This document shows, piece by piece, positions 1 to 10,671 of a stretch of 44,471 bases of DNA. This stretch comes from Planctomycetota bacterium (GTDB lineage Bacteria; Planctomycetota; Planctomycetia; Planctomycetales; Planctomycetaceae). The translations under genes and the position numbers were made by a program. The notes below the pieces were generated by a model. That model did not search any database. It was not told where the DNA came from and saw only the letters and a program-made list of their open reading frames with translations. How positions within the stretch are numbered: position 1 is the stretch's first letter; each line of letters begins with the position of its first letter. Location of the stretch: positions 1 through 44,471 of the forward strand of contig JAQBWV010000021.1 of assembly GCA_027624335.1 (NCBI GenBank). The letters run 5' to 3'.

Positions 1-1
1 T

Positions 2-2092
2 TTTTACGATAACGGAGTTCAGCCAATTCCCGTGGTTCGCCCCGTCACGTCGCAATTCGGCAGCAATTATCCGCTGGTCGAAACGAACACGAAGATTGAC
101 GAATTTGTTGTGCAGAAGCTCTCGAAGCTGGGCATCGTCCCATCGAATGTTTCTGGCGACACGGAATTTCTCCGGCGTGTATCGCTCGACATGATCGGCA
201 CGCTGCCGAGTCCAACAGAGATTCAGGCATTCGTTGCTGACGCGCGAGGAAATAAGCGAGCACTCAAAGTCGACGAACTGCTGACGCAGCCCAGTTATGC
301 CGCATGGTGGGCGACTCGCCTTGCTGACTGGACGGGCAACAGCGATGACCAGCTGAATAACGTCACACCAGTTCGCGGTCAGGCCGCTCAGGATTGGTAC
401 GACTGGATTCGCGTCCGCGTCGAAAAGAACATGCCTTATGACAAAATCGCCGAAGGATTCGTGCTCGCCAACAGCCGTGAAAAGGGCGAGTCGTACTTGG
501 AGTACTGCGAAAACATGGCGAAGATCTACAAAAAGACTTCCAAGGACGAAACACCTGAAGCGATCTATGCCGATCGGTCGACGATGCCGCACTACTGGGC
601 CCGGCAGAATTTCAGGACAAATGAAGATCGAGCAATCTCCTTCGCCTATAACTTTCTCGGTACTCGTATTCAGTGTGCCCAGTGCCACAAACATCCGTTC
701 GATCAATGGACGATGGACGACTTCCACCAGTTCAAGAATTTCTTTGCCAACACGCAAGCGCAAAGAAGTCCTGACGCTCGCAAGTATGCACCGGAAATTC
801 TCGCGAAGCTCGGCGTGGATCAGAACCTGAAGGGGAATGACCTTCGTCGTAAACTCTCTGAGAACATCGCACGTGGTGACGTGACTCCCTTTGAAGAGGT
901 CTGGACAGCCAGGCCGGAGCCTCCGAAACCAGTGAAACGGGACAAGAACGGTAAAGCCGTACCGGAACGTCGTAACACTTCTCGTGTCGTCTCAGAAGCC
1001 AAGTTACTGGGGGAAGCCGAGACGACGGACCTTACGCAGTTCGACGATTCTCGCCAGCCATTGATGGACTGGTTGCGAAACGACAAAAAGCAGTTGCTTG
1101 CCAAAGCAATCGTGAACCGCATCTGGTCCTGCTATTTCAACGTTGGCATTGTGGAGCCGCCGGACGATCTGGCGTTGGCCAACCCTCCGAGCAATGCCCC
1201 GTTGCTTGATTATCTCACGAAGGCATTCGTCGATAGCGGTTACGATCTGAAGTGGTTGCATCGTGAAATTGCCAACAGCGACACCTACCAGAGAACCTGG
1301 CTGCCCAACGAGACGAATCGACTGGACGAACGCAACTTCAGCCATTCGATTCCTCGACGACTGCCGGCCGAGGTCGCACTGGATGCCGTGATCGCGGCAA
1401 CGTCTTCGGATGAGGAAATCTCGCAGCTGCACCAGAACATGCAGAGTCGCAGCATCGCCGTGGCTGCTGCCGGGTCGCGCTACAACGAGAATCCTGCGAA
1501 CTACGCTCTGTCCGTCTTCGGACGTTCAATCCGTGAGTCCAACTGTGACTGCGATCGTTCACAGGAGCCAAGTCTGCTGCAAACTGTCTTCCTGCAGAAC
1601 GACGCCTTCATTCACGACCAGATTGATCGCGGTCGTGGTGGATGGCTTAATCAGGTGGCTTCGGAGTTGGGGCTGCGGCAGACTCAGAAGTCAGGATCTT
1701 CCGAGTCAGCGACTGAGCGTCAGGTTGCCGGATTGGAGAAGCAGCTCAAGACAACTCAGTTGCTGCTGAAGAAGGCTCAGAAATCGAAGAACGAAACGGA
1801 GATCAGCCGCGCTCAGCGTCGAGTCGATCAGTTGCAGAGTCGAATTGAGGAACTGACGGCCACTTCCGCAGACGGTGCTGAAGGTCAAGCCGAACTCGCC
1901 CAGAAGACGGATGCTGCGAAGCTACCGGAAATTGTTCGTGGTACATATCTCCGTACGCTTAGCCGTGAACCTCGTCCGGACGAACTTGAAAAATCCGTTG
2001 CCTATATTTCATCGTCTACTGACCAGCTCGCTGGTGTCCGTGATGTGCTGTGGGCTCTGGTAAACACGAAAGAGTTCATCGTGAATCACTGA
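2..2092 (+). CDS. DUF1549/DUF1553 planctomycetal cytochrome-like protein (5' truncated)
   Basis: The reading frame is open to the left edge of the window, so the gene start lies outside; the GTG at 32 is internal. The visible part holds a DUF1549 (PSCyt2) domain with the heme-binding-type motif CAQCH (bases 674-688) followed by HPFDQW, and then a DUF1553 (PSD1) domain with the typical DALVNTKEF-like end (WALVNTKEFIVNH). A Gln/Lys/Glu-rich stretch at bases about 1720-1860 looks like a coiled coil inserted before the C-terminal segment. Family members are exported planctomycetal proteins, usually with N-terminal Ig-like or cytochrome domains, of unproven function. The gene is followed after 117 bases by a DUF1501 gene, the standard planctomycetal pair, so the two products probably work together. 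Family identity is secure; the biochemical role is unknown. Confidence 0.93.
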   Translation, partial: FYDNGVQPIPVVRPVTSQFGSNYPLVETNTKIDEFVVQKLSKLGIVPSNVSGDTEFLRRVSLDMIGTLPSPTEIQAFVADARGNKRALKVDELLTQPSYAAWWATRLADWTGNSDDQLNNVTPVRGQAAQDWYDWIRVRVEKNMPYDKIAEGFVLANSREKGESYLEYCENMAKIYKKTSKDETPEAIYADRSTMPHYWARQNFRTNEDRAISFAYNFLGTRIQCAQCHKHPFDQWTMDDFHQFKNFFANTQAQRSPDARKYAPEILAKLGVDQNLKGNDLRRKLSENIARGDVTPFEEVWTARPEPPKPVKRDKNGKAVPERRNTSRVVSEAKLLGEAETTDLTQFDDSRQPLMDWLRNDKKQLLAKAIVNRIWSCYFNVGIVEPPDDLALANPPSNAPLLDYLTKAFVDSGYDLKWLHREIANSDTYQRTWLPNETNRLDERNFSHSIPRRLPAEVALDAVIAATSSDEEISQLHQNMQSRSIAVAAAGSRYNENPANYALSVFGRSIRESNCDCDRSQEPSLLQTVFLQNDAFIHDQIDRGRGGWLNQVASELGLRQTQKSGSSESATERQVAGLEKQLKTTQLLLKKAQKSKNETEISRAQRRVDQLQSRIEELTATSADGAEGQAELAQKTDAAKLPEIVRGTYLRTLSREPRPDELEKSVAYISSSTDQLAGVRDVLWALVNTKEFIVNH

Positions 2093-2209
2093 CGCCTGTT
2101 CTGCTGCGATCACTTTTCGAAGAGCGTTGATGCTGAAATTACAATCCCTCCGAGTCCGTTCGGATTTTGACGAAACAGACTCATCCACTCTCCTGACAGG
2201 AATCACTCA

Positions 2210-3511
2210 ATGGCACATTACACTAACTGTGAAGGTTCAAGTCGTCGCGATTTTCTGAAGGTCGGAGCCATCGGTGCGACTGGTTTGACGATGTCCAACT
2301 ACCTGCGGATGGCGGAAGCCGGGCAGGTAAAAGAGGGCAGAGCGAAGGCTGCAATCTTCGTCAATTTGAACGGTGGACCATCTCATATGGACACGTTCGA
2401 TTTGAAGCCGAATGCTCCGGATACTCATCGCGGTGAGTTCAATCCGATCGACACCAACGTGCCAGGAATTCAAATTTCCGAGCACCTTCCAAAGCTGGCA
2501 CAGTGCCAGAACCTGTTCACGATTCTACGAGGTGTCAGTCATACATTGGGTGCGCACCGCCTCGGCACCGAATACGTTAACACCGGCAGTCGACCGCTGC
2601 CTTCGCTGGAGTATCCGGGCTACGGAGCGGTCATCAGTAAGGAACTGGAGTCGCCTCGTGATATTCCGCCGTTCGTAGCGATCCCCAAGAGTGCTCAAAA
2701 GCCTGGTTTCCTGGGCGTTCGGTATGCCGCGCTGAACACAGGCGCGACGCCGCAGGCCGGACAGCCTTTCAGCGTGCGAGGCATCAAGCTTGGCAACGGT
2801 GTGACAATCAGTGAGGTCGAAAAACGGCAGAACCTGCTGCGTGACCTGGACAGTACCTTCAGCTCGATTGAGAAAGACAGTCAGCTCATTGATGGACTCG
2901 ACCGTTTCGGTCAGCAGGCCTACTACATGATTACGTCTAAGGCTTCGCGCGAAGCGTTTGATACGAGCAAGGAACCCAAAGAGTCCGCCAGTCTCTTCGG
3001 CGAAACTGGATTTGATCAGAGTTGTCTTCTGGCAACTCGACTCGTTGCCGCCGGAACGCGATTCGTGACGATTTCGCTGGGCGGCTGGGACACTCATCGC
3101 GACAACTGGAATGTGCTGAAAGATCGCCATTTGCCAGGGCTCGACAGTGGCTTGGCTGGCTTGTTTCAGTCCCTGGAATTGAAGGGCCTGCTGGAGACGA
3201 CGACGGTGTTTGTGACAGGCGAGTTTGGTCGTACTCCGAAGATCAATACCGAGCGAGTCGGTCGCGACCACTACCCACGCTGTATGTTCATGCTGATGGC
3301 TGGTGGGGGTGTGAAAGGCGGACAGGTTCTCGGCGAATCCGACGACCTCGCGACTCTGCCGAAGGATGAGAAGGGCTACTCTCCGGACGACGTGGCGGCT
3401 TCACTGTACCACACGCTCGGAATTGACCACACGAATGAATTCGCAACGAACACTGGCCGTCCAATCATGATTGTTCGTGATGGGACGGTGATCAACGAAC
3501 TGTTCAGCTGA
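2210..3511 (+). CDS. DUF1501 family protein with Tat signal
   Basis: The 433-residue protein begins with a twin-arginine signal (SSRRDFLKVGAIGATG, residues about 10-25), so it is predicted to be exported folded. The body matches DUF1501, which belongs to the alkaline phosphatase/sulfatase-like fold: an early NLNGGPSHMDTFD segment, a GGWDTH motif in the middle, GEFGRTPK, and a DHYP/GGG segment near the C-terminus that would supply metal ligands. The ATG at 2210 is preceded by CAGGAA at 2197-2202. It sits 117 bases after the DUF1549/DUF1553 gene and is followed by a hairpin terminator, suggesting a two-gene transcript. A hydrolytic role is inferred from the fold only; no substrate is known. Confidence 0.93.
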   Translation: MAHYTNCEGSSRRDFLKVGAIGATGLTMSNYLRMAEAGQVKEGRAKAAIFVNLNGGPSHMDTFDLKPNAPDTHRGEFNPIDTNVPGIQISEHLPKLAQCQNLFTILRGVSHTLGAHRLGTEYVNTGSRPLPSLEYPGYGAVISKELESPRDIPPFVAIPKSAQKPGFLGVRYAALNTGATPQAGQPFSVRGIKLGNGVTISEVEKRQNLLRDLDSTFSSIEKDSQLIDGLDRFGQQAYYMITSKASREAFDTSKEPKESASLFGETGFDQSCLLATRLVAAGTRFVTISLGGWDTHRDNWNVLKDRHLPGLDSGLAGLFQSLELKGLLETTTVFVTGEFGRTPKINTERVGRDHYPRCMFMLMAGGGVKGGQVLGESDDLATLPKDEKGYSPDDVAASLYHTLGIDHTNEFATNTGRPIMIVRDGTVINELFS

Positions 3512-3520
3512 TCGAACTTC

Positions 3521-3562
3521 AACATCCCGGTAGTCGCGTCGTCGGTTTCCGGGATGTTTTTC
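3521..3562 (+). terminator. Rho-independent terminator after the DUF1501 gene
   Basis: A 10-base inverted repeat, AACATCCCGG (3521-3530) and CCGGGATGTT (3549-3558), is followed by a run of T. It begins 10 bases after the DUF1501 stop codon. Confidence 0.8.
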
Positions 3563-3802
3563 CAGCCGGCTTTAGTTTTACCGAAACTAAGGTCATGGCC
3601 GCAGGTTTGTTTCGTAGGATTGAGCACTCGGACGTGCAGCACGCGGTTCGTCATGAATCAGGTGGCGTTGCGCAGTCCGATTCTTGAGAACGCTTCTATC
3701 GCTGCATGTTGCAGCGGATCTCTGCTGTCGAAGTCGAAATCCATGTTCGACCTTTCACTTTTCTCGTGTATGTGCTCGAAATCGGGCGAAGGAGTTTTCG
3801 AA

Positions 3803-4384
3803 ATGAAGACATTCAAGACAATGCTGATGCTGATGTTGGCTTTGGTTCTCGCAACTGGTGCCGTCGCCGAAGATGCAAAGAAGGGCGAAAAGGGAAAACC
3901 TGCTGCAGCGAAGAAGGGCGAAGCTAGAAAAGGTGCTGAGCGCAAAGCACCAACCGCAACTTCGCGATTCCTCGGAAAGATCGAACTGTCTGCCGAGCAG
4001 AAGGAAAAGGTTGCTGCAATCGACAAGGAGTTTGCTGAGAAGTTTGCAGAATTCCGTAAGGCTCAGGATTCCATCCTGACCAAGGAACAGGTCGATGCTC
4101 GTGCCGCAGCTATGAAGAAGGCCCGTGAGTCGAAAGATCCCGAGGCTCGTAAAGCAGTCCAGAGCGCTGTCAAGCTGAGCGATGAGCAGAAGGCAAAGAT
4201 GGCCGAACTTGGGAAGTCGCAGAAAGAAGTTAATGACAAGATTCTGGCGGCTCTGAAGCAGGTGCTGACCGAAGAACAGCAGAAGGAACTGCCGCAACTG
4301 GGTCGTCGTGCAGACGGAAAAGGCAAGCCAGCGGCCGGAAAAAAACCAGCCGGTGACAAGAAGAAGAAGGATGCTGCCAAGTAG
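3803..4384 (+). CDS. Small exported Lys/Ala-rich LTXXQ (Spy/CpxP-like) protein
   Basis: The frame stays open further upstream, but the ATG at 3803 is preferred because it has an AAGGAG site at 3789-3794 and starts a clear signal peptide (MKTFKTMLMLMLALVLATGAVA). The mature protein of about 170 residues is very rich in Lys, Ala, Glu and Gln and is predicted to be helical. Two segments have the pattern LSAEQKEKV and LTEEQQKEL seen in LTXXQ-motif proteins related to Spy and CpxP, periplasmic helical proteins that bind unfolded proteins or metals in proteobacteria. The tail is a basic Lys/Ala/Gly stretch. It is a single gene with its own terminator. The link to Spy is by motif and composition only; planctomycetes encode many such proteins of unknown role. 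Confidence 0.82.
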   Translation: MKTFKTMLMLMLALVLATGAVAEDAKKGEKGKPAAAKKGEARKGAERKAPTATSRFLGKIELSAEQKEKVAAIDKEFAEKFAEFRKAQDSILTKEQVDARAAAMKKARESKDPEARKAVQSAVKLSDEQKAKMAELGKSQKEVNDKILAALKQVLTEEQQKELPQLGRRADGKGKPAAGKKPAGDKKKKDAAK

Positions 4385-4421
4385 ACAAGTATCCCACCGA
4401 GACATTCGTTGTTTTCTGGAG

Positions 4422-4459
4422 ACGGGAGCCCGGACCAAATGGTTCAGGTTCCCGTTTTT
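4422..4459 (+). terminator. Rho-independent terminator after the LTXXQ-like gene
   Basis: ACGGGAGCC (4422-4430) pairs with GGTTCCCGT (4447-4455) with one mismatch and is followed by TTTTC. It lies 38 bases after the stop codon. Confidence 0.7.
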
Positions 4460-4895
4460 CGTTGGTAGCAGGTGGGTTGGGGATCCTCGACGATGTCGCG
4501 AACAATGGCGCTGCCCAATCTGGATCGACGGCCAATGACTAATCGATTTGATCGAACAGTGGTGCGTCGGTCACTGTTCGTCCCGTCGGTGGCTGTCGGG
4601 GATTCGTCTGACAGACTGCTATGACGCATTGGCGCGTGTAACTTCGACAGTCAGTTCCCGCACCGTGTGGCAGCTTTTCTCACGCCGCTGGCGATCATCA
4701 GTCGGAAAACTTCGTAGCCTGATTTGCCAGAATTCAGTCTCTGAAGATATGCGTCCAAAGCATGGCGACTCCGGTTACACCGAAGGGCTCGTGCCTTACT
4801 CATTGCCGCCCGGGTTGCGACGTTCCCCTGCAGACAATATCACTCAGAAGACGTTCTTCGACCAGTTCCCGATTCCTTTCCGGAGTAATCTTCTG
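4460..4895. other. Intergenic stretch without a recognisable gene
   Basis: The sulfatase frame is open back to 4548, but the translation upstream of 4896 is Arg/Ser-rich and resembles no sulfatase N-terminus. I see no RNA gene here; it should hold the sulfatase promoter. Confidence 0.5.
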
Positions 4896-6341
4896 ATGCG
4901 ACGCCTTCTGCTAATGTGTGCTTTGCTTGTTCCTGCCGCGTCGATGAGTGCGGATGCGGCGAGTCGCCCGAATTTTGTCTTTATCCTGGTCGACGATCTC
5001 GGCTACATGGATATCGGAGCGAACAATTCGTCGACCTTCTACGAGACGCATAATGTTGATCAACTGGCTCGCGAGGGTGTCCGGTTTACGAATGGCTACG
5101 CGGCGAATCCCGTTTGCAGCCCAACTCGTTACAGCATCATGACCGGGAAGTATCCTTCCCGAGTTGATGCGACAAATTTTTTCGTCGGCATGCGCGAAGG
5201 CCGATTCAAGCCGGCTCCGTTGAATGATCGAATGCCGCTTGAAGAAGTGACAATTGCCGAAGCTTTAAAGGCTGACGGATACCGAACAGCTTTCTTTGGC
5301 AAGTGGCATCTTGGCCCGACCGAAGAATTCTGGCCCGAGTACCAGGGCTTTGACGTCAACATCGGCGGTCACGTGCGAGGTGCGCCTCGCAACTACTTCT
5401 CTCCATACTCGAACCCACGACTGAACGACGGACTGAAGGGCGAGCATTTAACGAAGCGGCTGACGGATGAAGTGTTACGTCAGATCGGCGAGTTCAAGGA
5501 CGATCCGTTCCTGTGTTACCTTGCATTTTACACGGTCCACACGCCGCTGCAGGCTCCAAAGGAACTGGTCGAGAAGTATCGCAAGAAAGCCGAGGCACTG
5601 GCAGGCAAACTTGAGTTTGCTGAAGAAGAACAGGTCTGGCCAGGAGCCAACGAACGTCGCGTTCGCATTCTGCAGAAACATGCAACGTACGCCGCGATGG
5701 TCGAAAGCATGGACACGGCTGTTGGTCGGATTGTCGACCGGTTGAAAGAGCTGAACCTCTATGACAACACGGTGATCTGTTTCACGTCGGATAACGGAGG
5801 CCTGTCGACGTCGGAAGGCTCTCCCACGTCGAACCTTCCACTTCGAGGTGGCAAAGGCTGGTTGTACGAAGGTGGAATCCGCGAACCATTCCTGATCCGT
5901 GCTCCAGGAGTCTCAAAGGCCGGCAACGTCTGCGACACACCAGTCATCAGCACAGACTTCTATCCAACGATCCTCGACCTGGCAGGCGTCAAGTCAAAGA
6001 CTGATCAGCATCGCGACGGCCAAAGCCTCGTTCCTTTACTCAAGGGCGACACGACACTCGACCGAGACGCCCTCTTCTGGCACTACCCGCACTATTCAAA
6101 CCAGGGCGGTATCCCCGGCGGAGCCATTCGAGTCGGCGACTACAAACTGATCGAACGTTTCGAAGACGGTCGAACTCACCTCTACAACCTGAAATCAGAC
6201 ATCGGTGAACGCAACGACATGGCAACCACGATGCCCGATCAAGTTGCCTTGATGAAATCCAGACTCCACGCCTGGTACAAAGACGTTGATGCAAAGTTCC
6301 TCCAACCCAGACTGGATAGTCAGGCACCGTGGCGTCCCTGA
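4896..6341 (+). CDS. Type I sulfatase (arylsulfatase-like), exported
   Basis: The 481-residue protein starts at the ATG at 4896, 10 bases after CGGAG, giving a signal peptide (MRRLLLMCALLVPAASMSA). The sulfatase fold is plain: metal ligands in ILVDDLGY (Asp33, Asp34), the formylglycine signature CSPTR with Cys74 followed by TGKYPSR, FFGKWHLG, and SDNGG in the C-terminal half. The Cys must be oxidised to formylglycine by an FGE-type or anSME maturase; neither gene is in the window. The product hydrolyses a sulfate ester, probably of a sulfated polysaccharide, in the periplasm or outside the cell, as is typical of planctomycetes, which carry many sulfatases. The exact substrate cannot be told. 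No CAZyme neighbour points to a polysaccharide locus. Confidence 0.95.
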   Translation: MRRLLLMCALLVPAASMSADAASRPNFVFILVDDLGYMDIGANNSSTFYETHNVDQLAREGVRFTNGYAANPVCSPTRYSIMTGKYPSRVDATNFFVGMREGRFKPAPLNDRMPLEEVTIAEALKADGYRTAFFGKWHLGPTEEFWPEYQGFDVNIGGHVRGAPRNYFSPYSNPRLNDGLKGEHLTKRLTDEVLRQIGEFKDDPFLCYLAFYTVHTPLQAPKELVEKYRKKAEALAGKLEFAEEEQVWPGANERRVRILQKHATYAAMVESMDTAVGRIVDRLKELNLYDNTVICFTSDNGGLSTSEGSPTSNLPLRGGKGWLYEGGIREPFLIRAPGVSKAGNVCDTPVISTDFYPTILDLAGVKSKTDQHRDGQSLVPLLKGDTTLDRDALFWHYPHYSNQGGIPGGAIRVGDYKLIERFEDGRTHLYNLKSDIGERNDMATTMPDQVALMKSRLHAWYKDVDAKFLQPRLDSQAPWRP

Positions 6342-6713
6342 ATTGCGCTGCAGGTTGAGTTGCTGACACCGGCTGCGATGTCAGTCGAGTTTTCGCAGTG
6401 GCTGAAAGCGGGCCGCAGACGCTTTCAGAAAGTCGCCGCCATGAATCGGCCACCACCAGGCGAGTCACTGCTGGACAATCTGTTCCCCGACATTGTCACC
6501 GCCTGGTTGGACTTTCGCCTGGAGTCCTCGAACGAAGACTGTCGCCAAAGCATGGCCGCTGCAAGGCGACCCCATCACGCTCCAACCAACGCGGACCAGA
6601 ATCCGCCCGCGTGCCCCCGCACGCACTATGGACACCTGCATTCGAAGACGCGAAATCAAAAGCGGCATTTCAGATAAGCCGCCGCCTCTTTCCGTTTTGT
6701 CGCTGAACGACTT
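6342..6713. other. Intergenic stretch without a recognisable gene
   Basis: Several open frames of 60-105 codons overlap here on both strands, but none has a recognisable domain, sensible composition or ribosome-binding site. I see no RNA gene. Together with the adjacent sigma remnant this may be a decayed region. Confidence 0.4.
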
Positions 6714-6899
6714 TCAGGTTGCCTCAAGTCGAGTTGATTCTGGCGTCTGCTCGTGAATTGGGTCGACGAAGCCTTGCAGGTGCACGGCTTGAGTTGCGTG
6801 TTGCAGTTTCTTCAGAGCTTTCGATTCGATCTGACGAATGCGTTCGCGCGTGACTTTGAAGATTCGACGGGTTTCTTTCAGCGTGTGGCCGTAGCCATC
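6714..6899 (-). pseudogene. Remnant of an RpoD-type sigma factor, region 4.2
   Basis: Read on the minus strand from 6899 to the TGA stop at 6714-6716, the frame encodes DGYGHTLKETRRIFKVTRER followed directly by IRQIESKALKKLQ and a tail of about 28 residues. This is the helix-turn-helix of sigma-70 region 4.2 that recognises the -35 element; the IFKVTRERIRQIE core is nearly identical to housekeeping sigma factors. Upstream (6900 and above) the same frame reads low-complexity Thr/Ser/Arg sequence and none of the three minus frames shows regions 2, 3 or 4.1. It therefore seems to be the 3' end of a sigma gene whose remainder was deleted or replaced. There is no start codon close to the homologous part with a ribosome-binding site. 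A short expressed DNA-binding peptide is possible but unlikely. Confidence 0.8.
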
Positions 6900-7059
6900 G
6901 CGGGTGGCCGTCGTGGTTGGGTGCGTAAAGCGGGACGATGGGGACTGCGGTTGTGGCCCGCCGGAAACGGTGCGTTCCGCTTCGCTTCACGACTCCTACG
7001 CCATGACTCCATTGCCCGAAAAGTTCTGCACTAACTCTAACATTGATTACACAGTTGGT

Positions 7060-8970
<1,911 letters not shown>

Positions 8971-8993
8971 GCGGCGGAGTGTAGCGTCCCGAC

Positions 8994-9482
8994 TCAGAAG
9001 CCGGCATCGTCCTCTTCCTGGCCAATATACTTGAGGCGTTCCTGGTACGTCTGCTTCAGACGCTCGATCGAGTACATGCGTACGACTTTGCCCTTGTAGG
9101 TCAGTCGACCATTCTGGTCAGTGTCGATTTCGACCGACACTTCGTCAGACGCGTGGCCTGCATACAGCGCGCCGAATGTTTCCGGGTCGACGCCGCGACC
9201 AGATTCCAGGTCAGCGATCGCGTCAATTCCGCCTCCCATCACACCGGCAATATTCATGATCTTCGTGGCCGGCTTGTATCGCCCCTCCTGATTCAGAGCA
9301 CTGCGGACCGACTGCAGGGCCGAGTACGCGGCAGTGATCGACTTGGTGACTTCCTCACCTGGAGGGTTCGCTCCCAAACCTTGAGCCGTGGCTGATGACG
9401 TACCAGCCCATTGAGCGCTGCCGGCGAGATAGCCAAGCCCGAAGATGCCCAGAACAGAAACTGTTTTCCAGATGACTCGCAT
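8994..9482 (-). CDS. Hypothetical exported or membrane-anchored protein
   Basis: The frame extends upstream to 9635, but the ATG at 9482 is preferred: it is preceded by AGGAAG and starts a hydrophobic segment (VIWKTVSVLGIFGLGYLAG, residues about 3-21). The remaining 140 residues are soluble and contain a helical stretch with TAAYSALQSVRSAL, a Gly-rich GVMGGGIDAIADLESGRG, and an Asp/Asn-rich part (IDTDQNGRLTYKGKVVRMYS). I do not recognise a family. The segment MGGGIDAIADLE followed by DPETFGALYAG resembles conserved planctomycetal exported proteins of unknown function. Only 23 bases separate it from the start of uup, so the two may be cotranscribed. Confidence 0.7.
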   Translation of the reverse strand: MRVIWKTVSVLGIFGLGYLAGSAQWAGTSSATAQGLGANPPGEEVTKSITAAYSALQSVRSALNQEGRYKPATKIMNIAGVMGGGIDAIADLESGRGVDPETFGALYAGHASDEVSVEIDTDQNGRLTYKGKVVRMYSIERLKQTYQERLKYIGQEEDDAGF

Positions 9483-9718
9483 TGGCTTCTTCCTGCGGTG
9501 TAACAAACGATCCGGCAAGCCGACCATCCTCCCTGCCGAGCGAATCAGATTCAAGACGCAAAGAAGTTTTGCCAGGGTCCAAGGGACAGGATCGCTTACA
9601 AGTGTCAGTTCAGAGCGTCTGAGCCGGATTGACATCCTGCCTGGAAGTGCCTGCCAAATTGCTTATCGTCAGCGTCCTCAAGGTTCAGTTCACAGGTACA
9701 GTTTGAGTCTGAACTGTG

Positions 9719-9761
9719 CAAAAGACAGAGCCCACTCAGCCACGATGGCCGAGTGAGCTCT
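9719..9761 (-). terminator. Rho-independent terminator for the small membrane-protein gene
   Basis: A 15-base, nearly perfect inverted repeat (9727-9741 with 9747-9761, arms AGAGC.CACTC.GCC and complement) is followed on the minus strand by a T-rich GTCTTTTGC. It lies just downstream of the gene ending at 9785. Confidence 0.7.
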
Positions 9762-9784
9762 GCGGTCTGGCCGTTCCTGACGAT

Positions 9785-9985
9785 TCAGGCAGCTTTCCGT
9801 TCAGACGAATCGGAATCCGCCTTCTGGACCGGTGCCATCGGAATGGAACGGCTTGTTGTTTCCACATCGTGCCGCAGTCGACCGACAAAAAAGCTGACGT
9901 ACATCAGTCCGCCGGAAAACAGGAGTGCCGCAGCACATCCCATAAGTGCGATCTGATCGTCCGAAGCGTTATTGAACAATTCCAT
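9785..9985 (-). CDS. Small single-pass membrane protein
   Basis: The 66-residue product has one hydrophobic helix (about residues 13-35, IALMGCAAALLFSGGLMYVSFFVG) followed by a charged tail with LRHDVETTSR and Lys/Asp/Ser-rich end. No family is recognised. Support for a real gene comes from the ATG start, the coherent membrane-helix plus cytoplasmic-tail design and a strong hairpin terminator right after it. It stands alone between an exported hypothetical protein and a repeat element. Confidence 0.55.
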   Translation of the reverse strand: MELFNNASDDQIALMGCAAALLFSGGLMYVSFFVGRLRHDVETTSRSIPMAPVQKADSDSSERKAA

Positions 9986-10067
9986 AATGTGACTCGCGGA
10001 AAAGTGTGTCGAGTGATCTGTTGTGTCGGCACCCTTCGAGGCAAAGGAGCAGCGTCCGGTACCAACG

Positions 10068-10203
10068 TTAGCTGCCCGTTGAAAAAGGTAACCCGAAGCG
10101 TAAGCGAGGGATATCGAAGTGCATTACCTCAGGGTTTCGGGGGGATTCATCCCTCGCTTACGCGTCGGGTTACCACATCCCGGCTTTTTCAACGGGCTGT
10201 TAG
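10068..10203. repeat. MITE-like palindromic element, copy A (128 bp between TTAG repeats)
   Basis: The 128-base element 10072-10199 begins CTGCCCGTTGAAAAAG and ends with its inverted copy CTTTTTCAACGGGCTG, and is flanked on each side by TTAG (10068-10071 and 10200-10203). Inside, a second inverted repeat (TAACCCGAAGCGTAAGCGAG against its near-complement) extends the stem, so the whole element could fold as one long hairpin with a bulge of about 10 bases. A copy with about 95% identity lies inverted at 33830-33965. It has no gene of its own. The design (terminal inverted repeats, fixed length, target-site-like flanks) is that of a non-autonomous element; the YTAR-type flank suggests mobilisation by an IS5-group transposase, which is inference. 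Confidence 0.85.
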
Positions 10204-10671
10204 TCATTTCGGAAAGATCGTGGTGCTCGCATCAGCCAACATGGGTCGCTCATCGACAAGAAGCGGGTCTGCCCCGGTCTGAAGCCTTCGTGCCGGTCCG
10301 GAGGTCTCTGGCTGACCTTGCCGGGCATAGCGGTTTCGCGGTGCGATGTTTCAGTCGCCAATCGTGACTCTGGTCCTGTGGCTGGAAGTCGGATCCGCCG
10401 GTTCGCTGTGTCATCTTCTTTCAAATTCAGTACTTATGATGCAGAGGTGTGAGTTGCAGATGGTCGGCGAGCTCTGAACCTGCATTGACCTCGGAAGCCG
10501 ATTTTCCCTAATTAGTGAGCCTGTGGCACGCGTCGAATACAGGGTTGTTCTCGATCCACTCCTCAACAGGTTTGTGCCTTCAATATTGGGTTGTGTCGTT
10601 ACGGCCATTTCTGACGTGACATCCTTGACGACTTCCGGCTTCGACTCTGCAGCTGATGGACAATTGCCCGC
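10204..10671. other. Intergenic stretch upstream of the LptF/G gene
   Basis: No convincing gene or RNA is visible. The end of this stretch must hold the promoter of the permease gene; I could not single out a trustworthy -35/-10 pair. Confidence 0.4.

Noticed and set aside
9716-10282. Plus-strand frame of 188 codons covering MITE copy A
   Set aside because: The protein-like peptides in it come from the repeat element (VTRSVSEG type), which is a known-looking annotation artefact, not a gene.
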